The notes under the pieces were generated by a model. It did not search any database. It saw only the letters and a list, made by a program, of their open reading frames with translations, and had not been told where the DNA came from. Shown here one piece after another: positions 1 to 7,675 of a stretch of 64,000 nucleotides of DNA. This DNA is from Chitinophaga pinensis. GTDB lineage: Bacteria > Bacteroidota > Bacteroidia > Chitinophagales > CAMDFR01. Numbering within the stretch: the first letter of the stretch is position 1; every line of letters begins with the position of its first letter. Both the position numbers and the translations under genes were made by a program. The stretch spans positions 58,254-122,253 of the forward strand of contig CAMART010000007.1 in assembly GCA_945860705.1 (NCBI GenBank). The letters are read 5' to 3'.

Positions 1-582
1 TATTATTTTTGGATATATAGCTATAGTGAAAATAATACCATAAATACTTCCAAATAAATGGGCATTATGTCCAACGTTATCCGTTCCTTTTTTTGACATA
101 TAAAACGTATAAGCTAAATATAAAACACCAAATAAAATGGATGGAATAGGTAAAAAATATAAATAAATAGTACCAAATGGATTGAAGAGTATCGCAGAAA
201 AAATAATAGCGGCTACACCACCAGATGCTCCCAATGCAGCATATCGTCCATTCTCTTTATTTTTAAAATAATCAAACAAACTTGCAATTGGAATAGCACT
301 TATGTAAAATAATAAATAGTAGAGTTTGCCAGTAATGCCAAATAATTCTACAAATAAAGATTCTACGTGAGTACCAAAAGAATAAAGAGCTATCATATTG
401 AAAATAAGATGCGTGCTATCTGCATGTATAAATCCACTGGTGATCCATCTGTAAAATTGATTTTGCTCATTTATAGCAATAGGATAAAAAAGTAGTTTTT
501 TACCTAGTTCTTGATTTTGAAATACAATGAATGATATAATTGAAGTAATTGCTACTAAAATTAGTGTGATAGTAATAGTCAT
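1..582 (-). CDS. rhomboid family intramembrane serine protease (3' end cut by window edge)
   Basis: I translated this stretch directly: 194 codons are open from an ATG at 580-582 to the first base of the window, so the C-terminus is missing. The protein is a multi-pass membrane protein with the rhomboid signature: an HxxxxHxxxN segment (HADSTHLIFNM, about residues 53-63), the catalytic serine in GASGG (about residues 118-122), and a later GHNAHLFGS segment carrying the catalytic histidine. Rhomboids cleave single-pass membrane proteins inside the lipid bilayer; the substrate here is unknown. The N-terminal helix (MTITITLILVAITSI) precedes the core. No neighbour on the same strand suggests a partner. 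Family assignment is firm because the Ser-His dyad and the HxxxN motif are all present. Confidence 0.9.
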   Translation of the reverse strand, partial: MTITITLILVAITSIISFIVFQNQELGKKLLFYPIAINEQNQFYRWITSGFIHADSTHLIFNMIALYSFGTHVESLFVELFGITGKLYYLLFYISAIPIASLFDYFKNKENGRYAALGASGGVAAIIFSAILFNPFGTIYLYFLPIPSILFGVLYLAYTFYMSKKGTDNVGHNAHLFGSIYGIIFTIAIYPKII

Positions 583-929
583 GTATATATTTTATTTGGT
601 AAAAGTATAATTTTTCTTGAATTCGTTTCGTTAATATTATTAACCCAAATTACGCGATAGGATTTGAGGAACGAGAATTCTAGCTTGTTAGTTGGGTTAA
701 TCCCGTATTAGTGTTTGTTTCAATAATTTTTAATTTATTGAAATACAAACACTTTGACGATTCAGTATTTCTAATGCTGAATATGGGATTAACTAAAATA
801 GTTGTAGATGGAAGATTTCGTAGTTAATTGAAATATATAATGATAGATATTGATTTAATTCAATAAAATTGGTATTTCTATTATAATAATATAAATAATA
901 AAGCAACATCAAATTTGTATTTACAATAT
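583..929. other. gene-free stretch with nested inverted repeats
   Basis: No convincing reading frame. The stretch lies between the divergent 5' end of the rhomboid gene and the 3' end of rlmH. It is AT-rich except for the inverted-repeat element at 639-792, annotated separately. The remainder (793-929) holds only AT-rich sequence in which I see no signal. Confidence 0.6.
639..792. repeat. nested inverted-repeat (cloverleaf-like) element
   Basis: A 10-bp perfect inverted repeat joins ATTAACCCAA (639-648) to TTGGGTTAAT (692-701). Immediately beside it, TTAATCCCGTATT (697-709) pairs with AATATGGGATTAA (780-792) with one mismatch. This second stem encloses two hairpins: AGTGTTTGTTTCAATAA (710-726) with its partner at 735-753 (two unpaired bases), and ATTCAG (760-765) with CTGAAT (777-782). 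The two large stems share bases, so they would be mutually exclusive folds. This resembles a REP/MITE-type palindromic unit or a structured RNA; no transposase is nearby. Confidence 0.6.
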
Positions 930-1403
930 CTATTCATGATGATAAGGTTCATTATTCAGGATAGAATAAGCTCTATATAATTGCTCTAAAAATACAACAC
1001 GTACCATTTGATGCGAAAAGGTGAGTTTTGAAAGGCTCATCTTTTCGTTTGCTCGTTTATATACTTCATCAGAAAATCCATAAGCGCCTCCTACAACAAA
1101 TGCAATAGATTTCAATGATTGATTTTGGTTTTGCAATATATAATTGGAAAACTGTAAAGAAGTAAATTCTTTGCCTTTGTCATCTAGAAGGACCACTTTT
1201 TCATTGGGAGCTATTTTTGATAATATCAGTTCACCTTCCTTTGTTTTTATGGTCTTTTGATCCATATTTTTAGTGTTTTTCAAGTCAGGTATTTCAATTA
1301 CTTCTATTGAGCAATAGTTTTTTAGCTTCTTCTCATAGAACTTCATGGCTTCTACCCAATGATTTTCATTAGTTTTTGAACAGAGTATGCATTTGATTTT
1401 CAT
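930..1403 (-). CDS. rlmH: 23S rRNA (pseudouridine1915-N3)-methyltransferase RlmH
   Basis: RlmH is a SPOUT-fold enzyme that methylates N3 of pseudouridine 1915 in helix 69 of 23S rRNA using S-adenosylmethionine, acting on assembled ribosomes. The 157-residue length is typical. The SAM-binding knot is visible as FVVGGAYGF (about 102-110), followed by SKLTFSHQMVRVVFLEQLYRA (from about 125, shown here in part), and the conserved tyrosine-histidine C-terminal tail (YHHE, 154-157). ATG start at 1401-1403. It stands alone on this strand, diverging from the lipoprotein pair that begins at 1478. Family assignment is unambiguous. Confidence 0.95.
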   Translation of the reverse strand: MKIKCILCSKTNENHWVEAMKFYEKKLKNYCSIEVIEIPDLKNTKNMDQKTIKTKEGELILSKIAPNEKVVLLDDKGKEFTSLQFSNYILQNQNQSLKSIAFVVGGAYGFSDEVYKRANEKMSLSKLTFSHQMVRVVFLEQLYRAYSILNNEPYHHE

Positions 1404-1438
1404 AGGCTATTTTTCAATAAAAAGTGTGTAGAATAGTA

Positions 1439-1446
1439 TAATTTTG
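1439..1446 (+). promoter_or_regulatory. Bacteroidota-type -7 promoter element (TAATTTTG)
   Basis: TAATTTTG matches the TAnnTTTG -7 consensus of Bacteroidota sigma-ABfr promoters and lies 31 bases before the ATG of the first lipoprotein. No clear TTG is found at the -33 position, so the call rests on the -7 element and its placement. Confidence 0.45.
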
Positions 1447-1477
1447 CAGTCCTAAAAATAAGCTAAATAAAATTTTT

Positions 1478-1891
1478 ATGAAAAAGAACATTTATATATT
1501 TTTATTCATTGCTGTTGTTATTCTTTTAAATGCATGCAAGAAAAAACCGGAGAGTAAAATGATTGGGTTATGGCAATTGGTAGAATATACCAACAACGAA
1601 CAAGTACCACCTGAACTAAAAGAACTATACAAGAAAAATATAGATGATTATGTAAAAAGTACTTCCTTTTATTTTAAAGAAGATAGTGTATTATATTCAA
1701 TTCAAAAAATGGATACAGCAAAGGGTAAATGGAGTGTAGATAAGAATCTTACATCTCTTGAAATGTATGACGATCTTCAAAATTCTAAAGCTAAAGTGGA
1801 CATAATATCAGTAGATGATAAAACCCTTAAACTAAGAAGTAAAAATGAAAATTTTGAAGTAAATATGAAATTAGAAAAAGTAAATAAATAA
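1478..1891 (+). CDS. lipocalin-like lipoprotein, unknown function
   Basis: A 137-residue lipoprotein. The signal peptide ends in a lipobox LNAC with the lipidated cysteine at about residue 20 (MKKNIYIFLFIAVVILLNAC), followed by a lysine-rich linker. The mature part begins GLWQLVEYTNNEQ, which matches the first strand of small lipocalin-like domains in Bacteroidota (typically G-x-W-x-L). No catalytic residues are seen. It lies two bases upstream of a second, similar lipoprotein and almost certainly forms an operon with it. Probably exported to the inner or outer membrane; ligand unknown. Confidence 0.75.
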   Translation: MKKNIYIFLFIAVVILLNACKKKPESKMIGLWQLVEYTNNEQVPPELKELYKKNIDDYVKSTSFYFKEDSVLYSIQKMDTAKGKWSVDKNLTSLEMYDDLQNSKAKVDIISVDDKTLKLRSKNENFEVNMKLEKVNK

Positions 1892-1893
1892 GT

Positions 1894-2298
1894 ATGAAAA
1901 ATAAATTAACGTTGATTCTAGTATTTTGCGTAACACTAATACTTACATCTTGCGAAAATAAAGTTGCTGAAAAATTAGAGGGTAGTTGGAGGCTAGTAAG
2001 TATGGAAACATCAGGATTTACTATATCTGGAAGAGAGCTGAATGACCCAGTGCTTACTATGACTAAAGATAATAAATACATGATTTTTATAGATGGTAAA
2101 CTTGAAAATGGCACATGGAAAGCAAAAGGAAATGAATTCTTTTTGATAGGAGATAAGGGAAAAGAAGAAACGGCATTGAAAATAGATTCACTTACAGATA
2201 ATACCCTTATCTATCATAATAAGGCTGGAAAAGACGATGTAAAAGTATATTATACAAAAATACATTCGGAAGAAGAGGAAGAGGAAGAAGGTCATTAA
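1894..2298 (+). CDS. lipocalin-like lipoprotein, paralogue of the preceding gene
   Basis: A 134-residue lipoprotein with signal peptide and lipobox LTSC (cysteine at residue 20). The mature start, KLEGSWRLVSMETSG, parallels GLWQLVEY of the upstream gene, so the two look like diverged tandem duplicates. The C-terminus is an unusual run of seven glutamates before GH, encoded by repeated gaa/gag codons. Function is unknown; lipocalin-like folds often bind small hydrophobic ligands, but nothing in the sequence identifies one. The start codon follows the upstream stop by two bases, implying cotranscription. Confidence 0.75.
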   Translation: MKNKLTLILVFCVTLILTSCENKVAEKLEGSWRLVSMETSGFTISGRELNDPVLTMTKDNKYMIFIDGKLENGTWKAKGNEFFLIGDKGKEETALKIDSLTDNTLIYHNKAGKDDVKVYYTKIHSEEEEEEEGH

Positions 2299-2313
2299 TA
2301 CAAATATTTTTCA

Positions 2314-2321
2314 TATATTTG
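2314..2321 (+). promoter_or_regulatory. -7 element upstream of the tRNA-Arg locus (TATATTTG)
   Basis: TATATTTG is an exact TAnnTTTG match. A transcript starting about 7 bases downstream would begin just before the tRNA half-copy at 2335 and read through both the half-copy and the intact tRNA-Arg. Confidence 0.45.
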
Positions 2322-2334
2322 CAGAAGAAATAAA

Positions 2335-2373
2335 GTTTCTGTAGCTCTCGCGCCAAGGCGTGAGGATAGAGCA
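2335..2373 (+). pseudogene. broken 5'-half copy of the adjacent tRNA-Arg
   Basis: The 13 bases GTTTCTGTAGCTC at 2335-2347 are identical to bases 1-13 of the intact tRNA at 2384, and GGATAGAGCA at 2364-2373 is identical to its D-arm 3' half. Between them, where the intact tRNA has AATT, the copy has 16 bases (TCGCGCCAAGGCGTGA) that form a small GC-rich hairpin. The match ends after the D arm; no anticodon or T arm follows. It is transcribed in the same direction as the tRNA, 49 bases upstream. It may be a partial duplication or a remnant of an integration event in the D arm. Confidence 0.75.
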
Positions 2374-2383
2374 GATAAAAAAT

Positions 2384-2457
2384 GTTTCTGTAGCTCAATT
2401 GGATAGAGCATCTGACTACGGATCAGAAGGTTTGGGGTTCGAATCCCTACAGGAACG
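2384..2457 (+). tRNA. tRNA-Arg (anticodon ACG)
   Basis: A complete cloverleaf can be drawn by hand. The acceptor GTTTCTG pairs with CAGGAAC (one G-T pair). The D arm is GCTC/GAGC, and the anticodon stem TCTGA/TCAGA encloses the loop CTACGGA (anticodon ACG, reading CGU and, after deamination to inosine by TadA, CGC/CGA). The variable loop is AGGTT, the T arm TGGGG/CCCTA has loop TTCGAAT, and the discriminator base is G. The CCA end is not encoded. A terminator hairpin follows at once. Confidence 0.95.
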
Positions 2458-2461
2458 CACT

Positions 2462-2496
2462 AATAGCGAATTAGAGTAATCTATTTCGCTATTTTT
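2462..2496 (+). terminator. rho-independent terminator of tRNA-Arg
   Basis: AATAGCGAA (2462-2470) pairs perfectly with TTCGCTATT (2485-2493) and is followed by further T residues. It sits five bases after the tRNA discriminator base. Confidence 0.75.
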
Positions 2497-2585
2497 ATTA
2501 AAATACCTTATCAAACATCTACTGTTTATAAATAGCATATATGATACCTATTGCTATATTTATCTTAGTGCTTTAATACTTTACT

Positions 2586-3572
2586 ATGAAAAAGAAAATA
2601 GGTGTACTTACAGGAGGATATACTGCAGAAATAGATATTTCACTTAAAAGTGCTGTGAATGTGATGAATCAACTAGATAAGGATAAGTTTGATACTTATC
2701 TGATTTATATTGATCCTCTAAAATGGGTATATATAGATGAACAAAAAAACGAAAAGCCTATTAATAGAAATGATTTCAGTATTGAACTAGACGGTCAAAA
2801 AATTAAATTTGATTGTGTTGTATTTTTTCCTTTACATGGCTCGCCAACAGAAGATGGTAAAATACAAGGATACTTCGATATGATAGGTCAGAAATATGTA
2901 GGATGTGGTGTTTTAGAAGCTTCACTTACATTTGATAAAGCAGCTACGAAAAAATACTTAGCCAATTCGGGGGTGCTTATGGCAAAAAGTAAACTCTATT
3001 TCAACCATGAAAAAAGAGAAGATATATTAGCTCACGTAAAACAAGATTTGACGTTACCACTTTTCGTAAAGCCAAACAAAAACGGCTCTAGCTATGGAAT
3101 AAGTAAGGTAAATGATTGGTCTGATTTAGATACAGCTATAACAAAAGGATTTGAATTTGACAATGAATTAATTATTGAGGAATTTATATCTGGTAGGGAA
3201 ATGTCTATTGGAGTATATAATATTGGAGGAGTGGTTCGTTCATTGCATCCTACTGAAATCAAAAGTCAAAATGATTTTTTTGACTATAAAGCCAAATATC
3301 TTGGAGAAAGTGCTGAAATCACTCCCGCTGAAATCAGTGAAGAATTGACTAAAAAGCTACAAGAAATAAATATAAAAGCATATATAGAATTAGGGCTGAA
3401 AGGCTATGCACGTATAGATTACATCATGAAAGGTGAAGATTTTTATATGCTAGAAGCTAATACTACTCCTGGATTTACAAGCGAAAGCTTATTGCCACAG
3501 CAACTTAGATATGCTCAAATTGAAGTAAAAGGATTTTTCACACAACTTATTGAGGAAGCATTGGATAGGTAA
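2586..3572 (+). CDS. ddl: D-alanine--D-alanine ligase
   Basis: Ddl joins two D-alanines with ATP to make the dipeptide that closes the peptidoglycan stem peptide; it is a cytoplasmic ATP-grasp enzyme. At 328 residues it has normal length. Visible landmarks are the N-terminal GGYTAEIDIS (the GGxSxExxIS motif with Thr for Ser), FPLHGSPTEDG (81-91, substrate-binding His), VKPNKNGSSYG (161-171, ATP-grasp lysine and glycine loop), EEFISGRE, ARIDY, and LEANTTPGFT near the C-terminus, with the Mg-binding Glu and Asn. Monocistronic, directly after the tRNA terminator. No odd features. Confidence 0.95.
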   Translation: MKKKIGVLTGGYTAEIDISLKSAVNVMNQLDKDKFDTYLIYIDPLKWVYIDEQKNEKPINRNDFSIELDGQKIKFDCVVFFPLHGSPTEDGKIQGYFDMIGQKYVGCGVLEASLTFDKAATKKYLANSGVLMAKSKLYFNHEKREDILAHVKQDLTLPLFVKPNKNGSSYGISKVNDWSDLDTAITKGFEFDNELIIEEFISGREMSIGVYNIGGVVRSLHPTEIKSQNDFFDYKAKYLGESAEITPAEISEELTKKLQEINIKAYIELGLKGYARIDYIMKGEDFYMLEANTTPGFTSESLLPQQLRYAQIEVKGFFTQLIEEALDR

Positions 3573-3681
3573 CAAATACTTAGTAATTATTTAATCTCCT
3601 TATATTAAAATTTAACAAAACAATTTACATAGAATTTTGTAATAGATTGTAACTTTACACTCTATTAATTCCATTTATTTT

Positions 3682-6030
3682 ATGAAAAAATTTGTAATAT
3701 TAGTTTTACTATTTACAATTATTATCATTTCAAGTTTTGCCAACTCTTATACCTTAAGTGGATATATAAAAGATGCAAAAACCGGTGAAGGACTCATAGG
3801 TGCTAGTGCCTATATCAAAGAATTGAAAAAAGGAATTGCTGCAAATAATTTCGGTTTTTATTCTATTACATTGCCTGAAGGAAAATATACCATCTCATTT
3901 ACATATATAGGTTATACACAACAAGACTTTGAAGTACAAGTATCTAAAGAAATAAGACTCAATGTAGATATGATATCTGCAGATAAACTTATCAATGAGG
4001 TAACGGTTTCATCCAAACGATCAGACAAGAATGTAGAAAGTTCTGATATGGGAAGAATAGAATTGAGTATGGATGATGTAAAAAAACTACCTGCACTTTT
4101 TGGTGAAGTAGATATCATGCGTACCATACAGCTCCTACCAGGTGTGATGAGTGCAGGCGAGGGGAATAGTGGTTTTTATGTGCGTGGTGGTGGTCCTGAT
4201 CAAAACTTAGTATTACTAGACAATGCAGTAGTATATAATCCTGGTCATTTATTTGGTTTCTTTTCTATTTTCAATAGCGATATCATTAAAAACACAACAC
4301 TTATCAAAGGCGGTATGCCAGCCAACTATGGTGGTCGTTCATCTTCCGTTTTAGATATCTCTATGAAAGAAGGTAATATGAAAAAATGGCAAGCTGATGG
4401 AGGTATAGGTTTGCTTGCTTCTAGACTTACAATTCAAGGTCCAATAAAAAAAGAAAAATGTTCGATAATATTATCTGGAAGAAGAACCTATGTAGATTTG
4501 ATTTCAAAACCTATTTTGAAAAAAGTAAGAAATGGTGCATTAGCTGGAAACACTTATTATTTCTATGATTTGAACGGGAAAATCAATTATAAATTTTCAG
4601 ATAAAGATCGATTATTCATAAGTGGATATTATGGTAAAGATGCGTTTAAGTTTTCACCTGAAGGTGGCTCTTTTAATGCAGACCTTAGATGGGGAAATGC
4701 AACTGCAACTATTAGATGGAATCACTTGTTTAGTGATAAATTATTTATGAATACATCCTTAATATATAATCAATATAATTTTGACGCAACAGCAGGATTT
4801 TCTGATATTGAATTTAAGTTAAAAAGTGGGGTGAGAGATTTAAATGCCATGCTTGATTTTGATTATTTCCCATCCATACTTCATGCAGTAAAGTTTGGAT
4901 TTAACTATACCAATCATACTTTTACACCAAGCACTACATCAGGTAGGGCTGGTGAAACAACCTTCAATGCTCAACTAAACAAAAAGAAATATGCTCACGA
5001 ATACGCTGCATATTTACTAGATGATATAGCTGTGAATGATTGGATAAAAATAAATGTAGGTGCAAGAGTTTCAGGTTTTACGCTTACAGGTCCGTATAAA
5101 AAATTGTATAAAAACAATGGTGGCGTAGATACTGTTATATATCAAAGAAAAGATATTATACAAAATTATGCAGGTTTTGAACCTCGAATTTCAGCTCGTT
5201 TTAGAATCAATAAAAATATATCTATCAAAGCTGGTGTCACAGTTAATAAACAATACATGCACTTAGTATCACGTTCTACAACTACATTGCCATTTGATGT
5301 ATGGGTTCCTAGTACTGACAGAACTAAACCTCAAACAGTGATTCAGTATGCATTGGGGTATTTTCAAAACTTCAAAGAAGATATGTTTGAGGCAAGTATA
5401 GAAGGATATTACAAAGACCTGAGAAATCAAGTAGAATATGGAGAAAGTTATGTATCTCAAATAGACCAAGATGAAGAAAATGGATTTACATATGGAAGTG
5501 GACAAGCATATGGAGTTGAGTTTTTCTTTAAAAAAGCAAAAGGTAAATTTACAGGTTGGGTAGGATATACTCTAGCATATACTTGGAGAAAATTTCCTGA
5601 GTTGAATGGTGGAAATAGATTCCCTGCAAAATTTGATAGAAGACATGATATATCTGTGGTACTTCAATATGATATCACTAAAAAACTGAATATATCAACT
5701 GTGTTTGTATATGGTACGGGCAATACTACTACAATGCCTATTGGTAGATATTTTGTAGATGGTAACATCGTAAATGAATACGGAGCTAGAAACGGATACA
5801 GACTTCCTGCTTATCATAGATGGGATGTTTCTCTTACATATATTATCAAAGATAAAAAATGGTATAGCGATATCAATTTTTCAATATATAATGTATATAG
5901 TAGACAAAATCCATTCTTTATATTCAATGATATAGATGGAAATACATCTAATGGAAATTTAACTATAAAAAGCAAACAAGTTTCATTGTTCCCTATTTTA
6001 CCATCTATTACTTGGAACTTTAAAATATAA
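3682..6030 (+). CDS. TonB-dependent outer-membrane receptor with carboxypeptidase-regulatory-like domain
   Basis: A 782-residue outer-membrane transporter. It has a signal peptide (first about 20 residues, ending near SSFANS), then a carboxypeptidase D regulatory-like beta-sandwich (about 22-110, starting YTLSGYIKDAKTGEGLIGA), a plug domain (about 130-235; LPGVMSAGEG, FYVRGGGPDQNLVLLD, GHLFGFFSIF), and a 22-strand barrel ending in alternating hydrophobic residues with a terminal aromatic-rich strand (PSITWNFKI). The next gene encodes a DUF4249 lipoprotein, a common partner in Bacteroidota that may act as a surface lid or substrate-binding protein. There is no SusD homologue, so a glycan role is not supported. 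Energy would come from an ExbB/ExbD/TonB complex such as those at 52-59 kb. Substrate unknown. Confidence 0.9.
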   Translation: MKKFVILVLLFTIIIISSFANSYTLSGYIKDAKTGEGLIGASAYIKELKKGIAANNFGFYSITLPEGKYTISFTYIGYTQQDFEVQVSKEIRLNVDMISADKLINEVTVSSKRSDKNVESSDMGRIELSMDDVKKLPALFGEVDIMRTIQLLPGVMSAGEGNSGFYVRGGGPDQNLVLLDNAVVYNPGHLFGFFSIFNSDIIKNTTLIKGGMPANYGGRSSSVLDISMKEGNMKKWQADGGIGLLASRLTIQGPIKKEKCSIILSGRRTYVDLISKPILKKVRNGALAGNTYYFYDLNGKINYKFSDKDRLFISGYYGKDAFKFSPEGGSFNADLRWGNATATIRWNHLFSDKLFMNTSLIYNQYNFDATAGFSDIEFKLKSGVRDLNAMLDFDYFPSILHAVKFGFNYTNHTFTPSTTSGRAGETTFNAQLNKKKYAHEYAAYLLDDIAVNDWIKINVGARVSGFTLTGPYKKLYKNNGGVDTVIYQRKDIIQNYAGFEPRISARFRINKNISIKAGVTVNKQYMHLVSRSTTTLPFDVWVPSTDRTKPQTVIQYALGYFQNFKEDMFEASIEGYYKDLRNQVEYGESYVSQIDQDEENGFTYGSGQAYGVEFFFKKAKGKFTGWVGYTLAYTWRKFPELNGGNRFPAKFDRRHDISVVLQYDITKKLNISTVFVYGTGNTTTMPIGRYFVDGNIVNEYGARNGYRLPAYHRWDVSLTYIIKDKKWYSDINFSIYNVYSRQNPFFIFNDIDGNTSNGNLTIKSKQVSLFPILPSITWNFKI

Positions 6031-6040
6031 AATTGATAAT

Positions 6041-7006
6041 ATGAAAAAGAATATATCTATAAATAATAAATACAGTTTTACAGTAGTGATTGTTTCGCTA
6101 TTATTATTAATGTCTTGTACAAAAGAGATAAAGCTAGACTTACCAGACCCTACAGATAAAATCGTAGTGCAAGGAACTATTGAAATCGATCAACCACCTT
6201 TTATTATTCTTACAAAAAACCAATCTTATTATTCAGATTTATCATTAAACGACTTAAGTGCATATTTTATAAAAGATGCCGAAGTATGGGTATATACAGA
6301 TGATGGAGATTCTACTAAATTGCAAGAATTTTGTATAGACAATCCTGCTATAGCAGGTGCTTTTGGTTTTGATTTTATTGATAGTGTGAATAGTAATATT
6401 TGTGTGTATACTATACCAGATATACTTACTTGGTTCAATACAGGTGTGGGTTCTTTGACAGGTAAAGTAAACACGAAGTATCACTTGTCTGTAGTTTCGG
6501 GTGACAAGAAAGCACATGCAACTACCACCATTCCTTCATTATTTCCTTATGATTCATTACAAGTAAGAAATCATCCAGATGCTGGAAAAAATGATAGTTT
6601 GGCTTCTGTTTATATGTATCTAACTTTCCCATCTGGTGGAGTAGATAGATATGTAAGAATACAAACATCTACTAATAATGGTCCATACTATACTATGCCT
6701 GGTGGTTCTGTATTTCAATATAAAGTATTTTCAGGAAGCAATGTAGGCTTACCAATAGCAGAAGGAAGAGGACCAAATGCTTCTTTTAATAGTGATAGAT
6801 TTGGATATTTTTTAAGAGGAGATACAGTAGGAGTAAAATGGAGTCAAATAGATAAAGGCGTATATGATTTCTATTCGACTATTGAAAATGATGGTGGAGA
6901 TAGTCCATTTTCTTCACCTATAAAGATAATTTCTAATGTGGAAGGCGGTTTGGGTGTATGGGCTGGATATGCCACTATATATGGAAGCGTGGTGATACCA
7001 AAGTAA
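6041..7006 (+). CDS. DUF4249 lipoprotein paired with the TonB-dependent receptor
   Basis: A 321-residue lipoprotein with a long signal peptide and lipobox LMSC (cysteine about residue 26). After the linker it reads LPDPTDKIVVQGTIEIDQPPFIILTK, the strongly conserved DUF4249 opening (IVVxGxI, then a strand ending in L-T-K). It starts 10 bases after the receptor stop codon, so the two form an operon. DUF4249 proteins are found almost always beside TonB-dependent receptors in Bacteroidota; their biochemical function is not established. A second member of the family is at 43446. Confidence 0.88.
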   Translation: MKKNISINNKYSFTVVIVSLLLLMSCTKEIKLDLPDPTDKIVVQGTIEIDQPPFIILTKNQSYYSDLSLNDLSAYFIKDAEVWVYTDDGDSTKLQEFCIDNPAIAGAFGFDFIDSVNSNICVYTIPDILTWFNTGVGSLTGKVNTKYHLSVVSGDKKAHATTTIPSLFPYDSLQVRNHPDAGKNDSLASVYMYLTFPSGGVDRYVRIQTSTNNGPYYTMPGGSVFQYKVFSGSNVGLPIAEGRGPNASFNSDRFGYFLRGDTVGVKWSQIDKGVYDFYSTIENDGGDSPFSSPIKIISNVEGGLGVWAGYATIYGSVVIPK

Positions 7007-7018
7007 TTTCTTTATATT

Positions 7019-7675
7019 TTACAATCCTTTTATAATTATTCCTTCTTTTTGCCATCTTTTTAGAATGTTGTAAGCAAGCCAACCAGCTTTTTCGGCTATA
7101 TCATTTTCTAAATCTCTTTTTTTAGGAGACTGAAAGTGATAAAAACCTACTATATGCATATACTCATGACAGATATGATAGGCATACTTATAGGCAAATG
7201 AAAGTGTATCATCATCACATTCGATGGTTCTATAATAAGAGGTGATTTTGTAAATATTTTCTTGGCTCATACCCATACTACCATCATTACAACCGCCACT
7301 ATTGATGAGTAGTAGCGTAATAGAATCCTTTTTACTCAAAAATATTTTATCGAAAATTTCTTTTTGAGCTATCACATCAAATTTACTTTTGCATTTAGTG
7401 TTGGATGTTTTGATATAGTTTTTGAAAGAAAAATTACATTTAGAAAATGAATCAATAAACTCTTGGGAATTCAAAACTTTACAAGCCAGTATTAATGCAC
7501 TGTCTGCACTTGATTTTAAAGTAGGATCAAAAAAATCGGGTCTATAAAACGATGAATTGCTCTTCATGTAAAGCTTTATAGGTTTATAAGTTACATCTTG
7601 AGCTGTTGAATTATCAATGAAATACATCAATATGAATAGTATGAAAAATGGCTTGAGTTTTAGTAAATACTTCAT
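7019..7675 (-). CDS. secreted putative zinc metalloprotease with metzincin motif
   Basis: The start is taken at the ATG at 7673-7675 because it gives a standard signal peptide (MKYLLKLKPFFILFILMYFI, cleavage near STAQ); an upstream in-frame ATG at 7694-7696 only adds seven polar residues. The mature protein of about 190 residues contains HEYMHIVGFYH (170-180), an exact HExxHxxGxxH zinc-binding signature of metzincins, with the catalytic Glu at 171. The cysteines at about 65, 80, 95, 129, 153 and 169 could form disulfides. A methionine within a Met-turn is not obvious after the motif; the remaining C-terminus is only about 38 residues, short for a metzincin. It is convergent with the DUF4249 gene, 12 bases apart. 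Function as a protease is inferred from the motif alone. Confidence 0.65.
   Translation of the reverse strand: MKYLLKLKPFFILFILMYFIDNSTAQDVTYKPIKLYMKSNSSFYRPDFFDPTLKSSADSALILACKVLNSQEFIDSFSKCNFSFKNYIKTSNTKCKSKFDVIAQKEIFDKIFLSKKDSITLLLINSGGCNDGSMGMSQENIYKITSYYRTIECDDDTLSFAYKYAYHICHEYMHIVGFYHFQSPKKRDLENDIAEKAGWLAYNILKRWQKEGIIIKGL

Noticed and set aside
2335..2457. Attachment site of a prophage or integrative element at the tRNA
   Set aside because: No integrase, and the repeat copies the tRNA 5' part while integrases usually duplicate the 3' part; no foreign gene cargo follows.
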